64,000 nt of DNA from Salminus brasiliensis (Eukaryota; Chordata; Actinopteri; Characiformes; Bryconidae). The position numbers and the translations under genes are program-made. The notes under the pieces are model-generated. The model saw nothing but the letters and a program-made list of their open reading frames with translations, did not search any database and was not told the DNA's origin. How positions within the stretch are numbered: the first letter of the stretch is position 1; each line of letters opens with the position of its first letter. Below are positions 23,444 to 37,487 of the stretch, piece by piece. The stretch is taken from contig NC_132901.1 of the NCBI RefSeq assembly GCF_030463535.1, positions 7,880,959 through 7,944,958 on the forward strand, written 5' to 3'.

Positions 23444-23874
<431 letters not shown>

Positions 23875-23904
23875 ACGCTCGGCCTGAACAGCTCTAAACC
23901 CAAC

Positions 23905-23942
23905 GGCTCTTTTAAGAGCCACCCACAAATCCAGCAAAAGAG
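23905..23942 (+). terminator. Histone 3' stem-loop and downstream element, H4 unit 1
   Basis: GGCTCTTTTAAGAGCC (23905-23920), then ACCCA, then AAAAGAG (23936-23942) as the U7-type element. Confidence 0.95.
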
Positions 23943-24518
23943 CCTGTTTCTAATCTTAGCTTGTTTGTTTCAAATAAGGCAGTCTCCCGGATACTCTGTA
24001 TTAAGAATGTAATATACGGGAAGAGTACATATATGTTACTTTGTATATATGTATTGTTTTACACCCCCCCCGTATGCGTTGGTAAAATCAGAACTATACG
24101 TCTTAATAAATCCTGATAGTCGCCGTCAACGCCGCTGTGGCGAAAAACAGATTAAGCCCTGTAGATTAAAAATGCGCGGGAAGGCGAACAAAGAGTTGAT
24201 CATATTTGTTTGTTTCAATAAAGTCAATGATGGTGGTTATGAATCTCGGTTACTCCGGTTACTTTGTTAAGAAGCTCATTTTCAGGAGGAAAAAACATAA
24301 TTTATATATAATATTTATATATATATATGACATTATATTCTTATATAATAATGTGATTATTATATAAGAATACATATTGTTTTCCATTTACCCCGTTTGC
24401 GTTGATTAAATCAGAATTATACAGAACATCGCCGTCAACGCCGCTTTGGCGAAAAATAATGTGCCGCCTGCACGGTGGGTACAAATGCGCGGGTAGGCGA
24501 ACAAAGAGAATGCTGCTC
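23943..24518. other. H4-H2B intergenic region with diverged duplicated segment
   Basis: Two related stretches of about 150 bp (about 24041-24200 and 24366-24512) share CGCCGTCAACGCCGCT followed by TGGCGAAAAA (24121-24147 and 24430-24456), and ATGCGCGGG followed by AGGCGAACAAAGAG. The first has GCGCGGGAA, an E2F-type sequence; the second has GCGCGGGTA. AATAAA hexamers at 24105-24110 and 24217-24222 could act as back-up polyadenylation signals for H4 read-through. No gene is seen. Confidence 0.65.
24337..24371. repeat. Perfect AT-rich hairpin, 16-bp arms, unit 1
   Basis: ATTCTTATATAATAAT and its exact reverse complement are separated by GTG. It is conserved at 36158-36192 and 47966-48000. Possible cruciform or matrix-attachment-like element; function unknown. 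Confidence 0.9.
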
Positions 24519-24588
24519 AGGGGAGGGGGAAGGGAGGAGGAGAAAAGGGAGGGGAGGGGAGGGGAAAAGGGAGTGTGGGGGGTTGGGA
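24519..24588. repeat. G-rich tract in H2B upstream region, unit 1
   Basis: Runs of G3-G6 separated by single A or short spacers, including tandem GGGGA units. It has high potential for a G-quadruplex on the + strand, about 25-90 bp before the H2B CCAAT box. The repeat number is larger in unit 3. Confidence 0.85.
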
Positions 24589-24611
24589 AGAAGCGAGCGG
24601 ACAATTGTTGT

Positions 24612-25108
<497 letters not shown>

Positions 25109-25138
25109 ATGGTGATAGCGGCGTAATCCAAACCCAAC

Positions 25139-25179
25139 GGCTCTTTTAAGAGCCACCCACGGTTTCTTCGAAAGAGCAG
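25139..25179 (+). terminator. Histone 3' stem-loop and downstream element, H2B unit 1
   Basis: GGCTCTTTTAAGAGCC (25139-25154), ACCCA, then GAAAGAGCAG (25170-25179), the best U7-type element in the window. Confidence 0.96.
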
Positions 25180-25666
25180 TTTTATTCAAGAACAAAGTCG
25201 CCGATGGTAAGCTATAATACTAATTATTATTATTAATATTATTATTTTTTTTTTTTCCCCCCATGAGTGCTTCTGCAGCCATTATTGTAAAAGGAATGCC
25301 CTTCAGTGTATGTATGTATGTATGTATGTAAATCAACTTACTTAGTTGTTTGTCTGCATTTAATTGGTATAGTATACTAAGATTCAGGGGCAGAGCAGCA
25401 AACTAAAATACTGTGCCATACTAACTGTATGGCGTGGGGTTGTAATGCTAAGTGGGATAAATCAAGCTGCACATCACCTGTGAAAGACCAGTCCAGAGGA
25501 GATCAGCCTTACAGGTGGGGAATAGTAAGGCAGGAAACCATACTAGGGTTGACTTGAAGCCTAGAACTATACACTTGATCTTTGTAATGAAAGCTGTCTA
25601 GTATATATAACCAGGCATACGGTTAGGAAAGAGAGGAAATGAGTATCTCCACAAGCTTTTTTTGTT
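25180..25666. other. Unique spacer between H2B and satellite, unit 1
   Basis: AT-rich sequence with TTA and T runs (about 25224-25256) and a TATG tetranucleotide run (about 25307-25329). No gene is seen. The satellite begins near GTCACAGAAGGGTGAAGTTA. Confidence 0.65.
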
Positions 25667-28600
25667 GGGTCACAGAAGGGTGAAGTTATTCAAAGCCTTA
25701 GGTTTATGGTGAGATTTGAGTGAGCAAGAATAGGTTCAGAGCTAGACTTTTGATGTAGAGGGTCGGAGCAAGGCAAAAGGACGAGGGTAGAGTAAGTAAA
25801 ATAGTATGGCGGTCAAAGGCCTCAGGTTTATGATGAAGGTGGATTGAGTTAAAGTGACCGTGAGCTTAGGCCGTTGCCTTAGGATACAAAGGAAGGTTCA
25901 GTAAAAGTGAGTTTCAACATTAGCCATCAGCCTCATGATTTGGATACACATGGCCTCGGCCTACTGAGGAATGCACATCTAAGTAGAATGGTCATGACTG
26001 CATGGAATGGGTTAAATGAAAGTAAAAGTTTTAAAATAATAATTTGGTGTGTTGCTTATTGGGATAGAGGGAGGGATGGGGTTAATTTGTTTTAGTACAA
26101 GAATGAGATTGGAGTTGTTTCATGTGAGGGGTTTGAATGAGGATGGGGAGTGATTTTGTATAATGGTTGGAGGAAGGATGGGGTTATTTGGTTTCATGGT
26201 TAGAATGATGTTAAGGTTATGTTGTACTAGGTTAAGAGGGAGGACAGAGTTATTTTGTATTAGGACTACTTGGTTTGGTCACAAAAAGATGAATTTGGTT
26301 GAAGCCTTAGGTTAATGGTGAGATTCGAGCGAGCAAGAATAGGTTCAGAGCTAGACTTTTGATGTAGAGGGTCGGAGCAAGGCAAAAAGACGAGGGTAGA
26401 GTAAGTAAATTTAGGTAGCGTAAGTAAAAAAGTATGGCGGTGAAAGTGTGTTTAGTGCAGATGTGATCTAGGAAGAGTGAGTAACAGCAGCTTTGTAAAC
26501 GAGGCCTCAGGTTTATGATGGAGGTGGATTGTGTTAAAGTGACTGTGAGCTTAGGCCTTTGCCTTAGGAAGCTTCAGAAAAAGTGAATTTCAACATTGGC
26601 CATCAGCCTGATGATTTGGATACACATGGCCTCGGCCTACTGAGCAATGCACATCTAAGTAGAATGGTCATGACTGCATGGAATGGGTTAAATGAAAGTA
26701 AAAGTTTAAAAATAATAATTTGGTGTGTTGCTTATTGAGATAGAGGGAGGGATGGGGTTAATTTGTTTTAGTACAAGAATGAAATTGGAGTTGTTTCATG
26801 TGAGAGGTTCGAATGAGGATGGGGAGTGATTTTGTATAATGGTTGGAGGAAGGATGGTGTTATTTCATTTTAGGGTTGGAGAGAGAAGGTCGTGGGGTTT
26901 GTATTAGAGTATGAATGAAAATGGGTTATTTTATTTTGGGGTTAGACGGCGGATGGGGTTATTTGGTTTCATGGTTAGAATGATGTTAAGGTTATGTTGT
27001 ACTAGGTTAAGAGGGAGGACAGAGTTATTTTGTATTAGGACTATTTGGTTTGGTTCACTAAAAGATGAATTTGGTTGAAGCCTTAGGTTAATGGTGAGAT
27101 TCGAGCGAGCAAGAATAGGTTCAGAGCTAGACTTTTGATGTAGAGGGTCGGAGCAAGGCAAAAGGACGAGGGTAGAGTAAGTAAAATAGTATGGCGGTCA
27201 AAGACCTCAGGTTTATGATGAAGGTGGATTGAGTTAAAGTGACGGTGAGCTTAAGCCTTTGCCTTAGGATACAAAGGAAGGTTCAGTAAAAGTGAGTTTC
27301 AACATTAGCCATCAGCCTGATGATTTGGATACACATGGCCTCGGCCTACTGAGGAATGCACATCTAAGTAGAATGGTCATGACTGCATGGAATGGGTTAA
27401 ATGAAAGTAAAAGTTTAAAAATAATAATTTGGTGTGTTGCTTATTGAGATAGAGGGAGGGATGGGGTTAATTTGTTTTAGTACAAGAATGAGATTTGAGT
27501 TGTTTCATGTGAGGGGTTCCAAAATGGATGGAGTGCTTTTGTATAATGGTTGGAGGAAGGATGGGGTTATTTCATTTTAGGGTTTGTGAGAGAAGGTGGT
27601 GGGGTTTGTATTAGAGTATGAATGGAAATGGGTTATTTTATTTTGGGGTTAGACGGCGGATGGGGTTATTTGGTTTCATGGTTAGAATGATGTTAAGGTT
27701 ATGTTGTACTAGGTTAAGAGGGAGGACAGAGTTATTTTGTATTAGGACTATTTGGTTTGGTTCACTAAAAGATGAATTTGGTTGAAGTCTTAGGTTAATG
27801 GTGAGATTCGAGCGAGCAAGAATAGGTTCATAGATATTTTTTTGATGTAGAGGGTCGGAGCAATGCAAAAGGACGAGGGTAGAGTAAGTAAAATAGTATG
27901 GCGGTCAAAGGCCTCAGTTTTATGATGAAGGTGGATTGAGTTAAAGTGACGGTGAGCTTAAGCCTTTGCCTTAGGATACAAAGGAAGGTTCAGTAAAAGT
28001 GAGTTTCAACATTAGCCATCAGCCTCATGATTTGGATACACATGGCCTCGGCCTACTGAGGAATGCACATCTAAGTAGAATGGTCATGACTGCATGGAAT
28101 GGGTTAAATGAAAGTAAAAGTTTAAAAATAATAATTTGGTGTGTTGCTTATTGAGATAGAGGGAGGGATGGGGTTAATTTGTTTTAGGACAAGAATGAGA
28201 TTGGAGTTGTTTCATGTGAGGGGTTTGAATGAGGATGGGGAGTGATTTTGTATAATGGTTGGAGGAAGGATGGTGTTATTTCATTTTAGGGTTGGAGAGA
28301 GAAGGTGGTGGGGTTTGTATTAGAGTATGAATGAAAATGGGTTATTTTATTTTGGGGTTAGACGGCGGATGGGGTTATTTGGTTTCATGGTTAGAATGAT
28401 GTTAAGGTTATGTTGTACTAGGTTAAGAGGGAGGACAGAGTTATTTTGTATTAGGACTATTTGGTTTGGTTCACTAAAAGATGAATTTGGTTGAAGCCTT
28501 AGGTTAATGGTGAGATTCGAGCGAGCAAGAATAGGTTCAGAGCTAGACTTTTGATGTAGAGGGTCGGAGCAAGGCAAAAGGACGAGGGTAGAGTAAGTAA

Positions 28601-28732
28601 AATAGTATGGCGGTCAAAGGCCTCAGTTTTATGATGAAGGTGGATTGAGTTAAAGTGACGGTGAGTTTAAGCCTTTGCCTTAGGATACAAAGGAAGGTTC
28701 AGTAAAAGTGAGTTTCAACATTAGCCATCAGC
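25667..28732. repeat. Satellite array, unit 1
   Basis: About 3.1 kb of the same 709-bp family. The first monomer next to H2B lacks 99 bp between two copies of GGATGGGGTTATTT (junction at 26176), a deletion shared with unit 2 but not unit 3. Monomer spacing is 707 and 709 bp between equivalent positions at 26931, 27638 and 28347. The array is cut off inside a monomer at 28732. Confidence 0.95.
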
Positions 28733-28745
28733 AATCAGTAAAGGA
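28726..28745. other. Satellite-spacer recombination junction 1
   Basis: Satellite CATCAGC (ending 28732) is joined through AAT to CAGTAAAGGAG (from 28736), the spacer sequence that starts at 16914 beside the first H3. Normal monomers continue CATCAGCCTGATG instead. This is the edge of the 11.8-kb duplication. Confidence 0.93.
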
Positions 28746-28805
28746 GTTAAGTGTATATTCCGGAGAGGACCACCGTTGTTGTGGGAACGCAGACATATGT
28801 CATGG

Positions 28806-31002
28806 ATGGAGCGTGGATGCCATCGTGTGGTCAAACTAGGCAAATGCAAACGTTAACTACGTAGATTTATTCGTGTATGTGTGTGAATGTAACAGCTTTT
28901 TTCATTTGATAGATGGTTGTGAACTCCAGTACGTCTACTAAATCATTTGTATTGCGGTGTTATTTTGGTTAGTGTTTTTTAAAGTACATTTTAAAAAATG
29001 TTTCTATTGAAGCATACTTCAGTTCAGGGCATTTTAGTAGCCAGCATGGTTACCAGTTCTCATGCTGCCAGGCAATGAAATGGAAACTTAATTTAGGGTA
29101 ATTTTATACACATTAAATATGATTGTTAACTGCACCAACAAATCTAAAAAGTAATTACGTGTCTTATGTGATGATTTTCGTTTGGGCTTGGGTTTCATTT
29201 CAACAATATGCTAACGATAACATACTCCAGACTGTATAATCTCCTTCCACAACTAGATAAAATGTCTTGTTTTTAAGAACGCTTGATAGAAGTCTTTAAT
29301 AAAGGCACTTTATTAGCCATCATGACAACCAAACAGCATGCAGTTATGTAAAAAGCCACCAATTTACTCACTGCTAGAAGCCATTGAGACAAACTATAGA
29401 GTAGTGCACTTCTATGTAGGACCTTTATTTCCTTTTCTTTAGAGCCCTTAAACTCTGTGTATTAGCTTATATTGAGGTTACCATAATAATCATAAATCAG
29501 TAAAAAACACCGCTCATCTGCTATCAAGACCTGACCGAGGAGCTGGAGGCCAGTGGAGCAAAGCTAAAATATGGAAAAGCATACGCACCCTCAAATTGGT
29601 GCAAAAAAAAATAAATAATAATTTTAATCATTCAAGGCATAGGTAAGTAACAAATGAATACAAAAGTGCTAACAAAAGTGAATGAAAAGCCAGCCGTACT
29701 CACTTGTGAATTCGCTTTTTTGATTTTGCTTCTTTAAACGTCTCTGTGGACCAAAAAAAAAAGATTAATTGTTTTACATTTTAACCACACGATGGCATCC
29801 ACGCTCCATTTACGTACTATGACCACAGACTTAAAGCTTAGCCCTGAAACTCCATCAGAAGCCTAAAAGACTTGACTAGAGAAGTGCACTTCTGTGTAGT
29901 GTATACAGTGTAAGGGATTTAGGAAGTGCCCTATTGCAAACGTCACCGTTGTTTTGGTATCGTGGATATATGTCATGGATGGAGCGTGGATGCCATCGTG
30001 TGGTCAAACTCGCAAATGCAAACGCTAAAAACATAGATGTATACGTGTATGTGTGTGAATGTTACAGCTTTTACATATGACAGATGGTTGTGAACTCCAG
30101 TAAGTCTACTAAGATCTACCAAGGAACATTTGGGCATTTTAGTAGCCAGCATGATAACCAGTTGTCATGCTACCAGGCAATGAAAACTTAATTTAGGGCA
30201 CTGCAATTTTTATACACATTAAATATGATTGTTAACTGCACCAATACATCTAAAAAGTCATTACATGTCTTGCGGGATGATTTTTGTTTGGGTTTTAACA
30301 ATATGCTAATGATAAAGTAGGACAGAAATTTTTTTTACTCCAGACTGTATTACCTCCTTCCACAACTCGATCAAATGGCTTTAGATAAAGAATCCTTGAT
30401 AGAAGCATTCTTTATTTAAGGCACTTTTTTATCAGTTAGGTAAAAAGCCAACAATTCGCTCACTACTATAAGCCATTGAGACAAACTGTAGAGTAGTGCA
30501 ATTCTATGAATGACGTTTTTCCCCTCCCCCTTTAGAGCCCTTAAATTCTATGCTGTATGGTTATGTGTATGTATGTATGCATCAGCTTATATTGAGGTTA
30601 ACATAATAATCATAAATCAATAAAGAACACCGCTCATCTGCTATCAAGACCTGACTAAGGAGCTAGAGGCCAGTGGAGCAAAGCTACAATTACGAAAAGC
30701 ATACGCACCATCGGTGCAAAAAAATCATTTTAACCTGCCAGGTTTAGGTCAGAGACTTTCTTCAAGGCATAGGTAAGTAACAAATGAATACAAAAGTGCT
30801 AACAAAAGTGTATCAAAAGCCAGCCGTACTCACTTGTGAATTAGCTTTTTTGTGCTTCTCAAATTGAACTCTTTCTCTTCTTTCTGATTTTGCTTCTTTA
30901 AATGTCTCTGTGGACCAAGAAAAAAAAAACTAAAAAAAAAGATGAATTGTTTTATATTTTGCAGATTTACATTTTGACCACCAGATGGCATCCACGCTCC
31001 AT
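28806..31002. repeat. Spacer modules A1 and A2, unit 2
   Basis: A1 at 28806-29809 and A2 at 29979-31002, each with the 30-bp terminal inverted repeats. A1 here has GGATGCCATCG in its left end where unit 1 has GGATTCCATCG, so its two ends match better. Confidence 0.78.
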
Positions 31003-31600
31003 TCACGTACTACGACAACAGACTTAAAGCTTAGCCCTGAAACTCCATCAGAAGCCTAAGGGGTAGGTCTAGCCAAACTGCTTCCCCTCACCCTGACTTC
31101 ATCATGAGCTCTACACTTACTTTGCTTACCACAATGTCTTTCCATATTTCTTTATCATCCACTAACTGCAACATATGATAAAAGCAACATTACTTAAAGC
31201 AACATTAACTCCCTCTGTGTTTATCTAATCTAGCATGACTTTTATTAGAAGATGTAAAGCGAGCCTGAGAAATCCAAGGGGTAAACATGTAGTTTTAGTT
31301 GGCCTCATTAGGAGCTTTTCCCTTGTATGCAATAATATACCATTTATTCGATTTGTGTTTGTTCTTTCTTTCTTTAAATGTCTCTGTGGACACTATATCT
31401 TTAACTTGTAGTGTATTAGATTAACGACTACAATTCCCATGATGCCTAACTAAAGATTTTTTTGCACCGATGGTGCGTATGCTTTTCGTAATTGTAGCTT
31501 TGCTCCACTGGCCTCTAGCTCCTTAGTCAGGTCTTGATAGCAGATGAGCGGTGTTCTTTATTGATTTATGATTATTATGTTAACCTCAATATAAGCTGAT
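30581..31600. repeat. 146-bp inverted-repeat pair, unit 2
   Basis: Arms at 30581-30726 and 31455-31600, with the same spacing and sequence as unit 1. The CTCF-like core (30978-30991) and first ZNF143-like motif (31427-31446) lie between them. Confidence 0.93.
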
Positions 31601-32192
31601 AAAACCTTGCCAAATAAAATTATTTTTGCACAGATTTAATTGTGTGGGTATGAGACATGTTAGTATTATTCCTACATTCACTTCTCATTGGTGAAGATCT
31701 TCTCTAATGGCCAATGTCAGTGTTAACACTTTACTGTACATCCTATACATTTGCACTCCTGGACACTACTAACACTTTATTATTATTACTTAATAATACA
31801 GTGTTATTATTAAATTTTTATGTATCGTCATCTGTCCACTTCATTTCTTATTTTTCATAACTGCACTGTCCTTCATCTGCAGTTAGTTTCAAATGCATTT
31901 TCACATGTATTCTATTTATCTGTCTATCTATCTATCTTGCAGTGTGGGTTCTAACTAGACAAAGGACTCAAAAAGTCATGTTTGTGTTTTTAAACCACAG
32001 TATTGACTTTGTCCTCATGTAACTCATGTATAGTGTAACTGGGTATCTCAGTATCTTCACCTGGATTTATTGATCCAAAACTGTAGTTTAGTGATGTCAA
32101 GGTTCAAATGTTTAAAGTCATGTCATGTTGAATGTTGTGAGGGAATACGTCTGAAAATATATGGAACCTGGCCTGGCAGATACATATTCTGA

Positions 32193-32861
<669 letters not shown>

Positions 32862-35264
32862 TAACTACAAGTTCAGCCTATTGACACACGTGCCATGTAT
32901 TAGGACTAATCACGTGTTGTTTTAGAACGTTTTCGAAAAGTATAGATGACGTACAGTGTTTTATTGATTCCACCATTCATGTGATCCGGCTCTTTAATTC
33001 TTGAATTTGATTTATTGTTGTACTGGGTTGTTGGCGTTGTATTTTCTAAACGTTGCAAACCCTTTGTATGTGGATTTACTTGTTCAATATGTTGTCATGG
33101 AGCCTGTCTCTCTCTCTCTATCTTTGTCTATCTCTCTATGTATACATATCTATCTACCTACCTACCTTCCTACCTACCACCCTCCCTCTCTTCATCTAAT
33201 GATGAAATCCGATAACTGCACGTCCAGTCACAGTAAAAAGTAAACCGTGTGCCATGGTGTACAGTAGTGGGCTGATCTCAGTGTGTGCTTGTTTTATGCT
33301 TGCAAGGTCGTAACCCTAGTACTAAATAGCCATTTATGTCATTTATTCAGGCATTCAGGTGCATTGAGGGAGGACACGTACTCTTGTCGTGTGTGTGTGT
33401 GAAATAATCGCTACGCACGTTAGAATGGCGTGATGTAGTGTGACTTTGTTGTATACGAGACCGAGGCGCACATGGCGACAGCCATCAGAGGGGAGTGGAC
33501 GGCTGACCGAGGTATTTGTCGTGTTAAGACCTATGTTAACTACTTTTAATGTTCATACATGTGAAACGTCGTCTTTACATGACGACATGTGAGTCATTAC
33601 ACTTTGCGTTGCTTTGTGGAATAGGCGTGAGCTGGAGACTGGACCTGGTCAGCTCCGTTGTGTCGCTGTTGGCACGATAACGTTTGCTAACTTGCCAAAA
33701 ATGAAGTGGATACTGAAATCCGATAAGTCGATTTTGCGGAGAGCCTAAAGTTGTACACCCAGTCACAGCAAATCGACGTAGAACTGCCGTTGCTGGATCT
33801 ATGTGTGGAGTTGTACATAGCTTGGAGCCAGCTTAGCGATTAGCAGCGTGGCTAACTCGGCCAGCATAAACAGTAAAGCACAAATATGAGCCTAATTATG
33901 AGGGGTCATTATTTATTGACCACAGTGCAGTGCCACATGCGGAGTTGTAGCATAAAAGTACGCAATACAGCCGTGATTTGTGGCTGTTGAGTGATTTGAG
34001 TTAACTTGCTTTTTCAGGTCCACACATGAGCTAACATAGCGATTAGCATGCTAGCTAACTCGGATGGTACAAACAATAGCATTACGCCAGCGAGTGTAAA
34101 TACCTGTCAGATAAATACACACTCGCTCGAGTCAGTCAGGTTTTATTATGAAACCGTGTATATAGCTAGCAACATTTTATACGTTTACTGCCGTGGTTGA
34201 AATCGAGAAGCCACCTCGGAGAGTAGCATGATGGCTAGGTGTCTAAAAATTAATCACAAAAATAACGATATTACGGACACGTGCGTAGTTCTCTATATTG
34301 TTATTTGGAGCAAGTGAGGGAGAAACAGTCGTGCTTAAACCCGGCTACCAGCAGCGTATCTTCTGGTTTTCAGAGCTGGGCGGCCTGTGTAGCTTGCTAG
34401 CTAGTGTTTTGTTTACAAAAGATTATTTTCGTTATTAGCTAGTTGCCGAAACGGCATCGGTCAACCGAAAAAACGAACAAACAAAAAAACAATGCAATTT
34501 CGCTCGTTGGCCAATAGTTAAACAGTAAAAAAGCTCAGAAAAAGCTATGACATTAGAACCGGAGTTGCACTGTCCAATTCCCAAGCAGCTCACTACTCCC
34601 TATGGAGTGCACGGTGTCACGAAAAAACGCTGTGCACTAGGGAGTAGTGGAGTGCGGTTTAGGATCGCCCCAGGTGTACGAAGGAAGACTTCATGCATGG
34701 AGCATGGGGTGTCATCCTGTGGTAAAACACGGAAAGATTATATATATATATATATATACACACTTGGCGTTATTATTGTAGTAATTGATTTTTAGAAAAC
34801 AGTGCATAAATGTTTATTTACAAAGGCCACATGGCCCCTATCCACTTCTTACAGTGACTCAAAGTAGGCTCATACACAGCCTCACTAAACAGTTCATCTT
34901 ATGCCTAGGTCACTGAATTGTATGAATTTATTCAGTTATTTATTTATTTAAGATTTCGCCATAAGACCAATCTATTTCAGAAATGATTTTAGCTCTTAAT
35001 TGCAGTTTAGGTTACTTCGTCATTATATGGTCAAGCAGGTCTGGAGCTAGGCTGTAGGTTTCAAAGCTAAATCATGTTGAGTTAAAGTATTCATAGTGAA
35101 GGTTATGCATGATCCAAAGTGTGCTGCGTTATTTTGAACATGAGTACATCCAGAGAGAACGGAGTTCTGGTTGACTGTATTTTGTATGGCTACCCACTCA
35201 GTGGCTATACAGCAAAACAAGCGTTCTGCACACGTACAGAGTATGAGGCGGAGCTGATGTACTG
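32862..35264. other. H4 upstream spacer, unit 2
   Basis: Copy of 21041-23443, including the hairpin-forming transposon-like fragment and the short AT run (34737-34758). No gene recognised. Confidence 0.65.
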
Positions 35265-35695
<431 letters not shown>

Positions 35696-35725
35696 ACGCT
35701 CGGCCTGAACAGCTCTAAACCCAAC

Positions 35726-35763
35726 GGCTCTTTTAAGAGCCACCCACAAATCCAGCAAAAGAG
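35726..35763 (+). terminator. Histone 3' stem-loop and downstream element, H4 unit 2
   Basis: Hairpin GGCTCTTTTAAGAGCC (35726-35741), ACCCA, and the AAAAGAG element. Confidence 0.95.
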
Positions 35764-36432
35764 CCTGTTTCTAATCTTAGCTTGTTTGTTTCAAATAAGG
35801 CAGTCTCCCGGATACTCTGTATTAAGAATGTAATATACGGGAAGAGTACATATATGTTACTTTGTATATATGTATTGTTTTACACCCCCCCCGTATGCGT
35901 TGGTAAAATCAGAACTATACGTCTTAATAAATCCTGATAGTCGCCGTCAACGCCGCTGTGGCGAAAAACAGATTAAGCCCTGTAGATTAAAAATGCGCGG
36001 GAAGGCGAACAAAGAGTTGATCATATTTGTTTGTTTCAATAAAGTCAATGATGGTGGTTATGAATCTCGGTTACTCCGGTTACTTTGTTAAGAAGCTCAT
36101 TTTCAGGAGGAAAAAACATAATTTATATATAATATTTATATATATATATGACATTATATTCTTATATAATAATGTGATTATTATATAAGAATACATATTG
36201 TTTTCCATTTACCCCGTTTGCGTTGATTAAATCAGAATTATACAGAACATCGCCGTCAACGCCGCTTTGGCGAAAAATAATGTGCCGCCTGCACGGTGGG
36301 TACAAATGCGCGGGTAGGCGAACAAAGAGAATGCTGCTCAGGGGAGGGGGAAGGGAGGAGGAGAAAAGGGAGGGGAGGGGAGGGGAAAAGGGAGTGTGGG
36401 GGGTTGGGAAGAAGCGAGCGGACAATTGTTGT
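35764..36432. other. H4-H2B intergenic region, unit 2
   Basis: Same contents as unit 1: the diverged duplicate segments, AATAAA hexamers, the AT-rich hairpin (36158-36192) and the G-rich tract (36340-36409) with the same number of GGGGA units as unit 1. Confidence 0.7.
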
Positions 36433-36929
<497 letters not shown>

Positions 36930-36959
36930 ATGGTGATAGCGGCGTAATCCAAACCCAAC

Positions 36960-37000
36960 GGCTCTTTTAAGAGCCACCCACGGTTTCTTCGAAAGAGCAG
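36960..37000 (+). terminator. Histone 3' stem-loop and downstream element, H2B unit 2
   Basis: GGCTCTTTTAAGAGCC (36960-36975), ACCCA, GAAAGAGCAG. Confidence 0.96.
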
Positions 37001-37487
37001 TTTTATTCAAGAACAAAGTCGCCGATGGTAAGCTATAATACTAATTATTATTATTAATATTATTATTTTTTTTTTTTCCCCCCATGAGTGCTTCTGCAGC
37101 CATTATTGTAAAAGGAATGCCCTTCAGTGTATGTATGTATGTATGTATGTAAATCAACTTACTTAGTTGTTTGTCTGCATTTAATTGGTATAGTATACTA
37201 AGATTCAGGGGCAGAGCAGCAAACTAAAATACTGTGCCATACTAACTGTATGGCGTGGGGTTGTAATGCTAAGTGGGATAAATCAAGCTGCACATCACCT
37301 GTGAAAGACCAGTCCAGAGGAGATCAGCCTTACAGGTGGGGAATAGTAAGGCAGGAAACCATACTAGGGTTGACTTGAAGCCTAGAACTATACACTTGAT
37401 CTTTGTAATGAAAGCTGTCTAGTATATATAACCAGGCATACGGTTAGGAAAGAGAGGAAATGAGTATCTCCACAAGCTTTTTTTGTT
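37001..37487. other. Unique spacer between H2B and satellite, unit 2
   Basis: Copy of 25180-25666, with the same TTA/T runs and TATG repeat. No gene. Confidence 0.65.
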
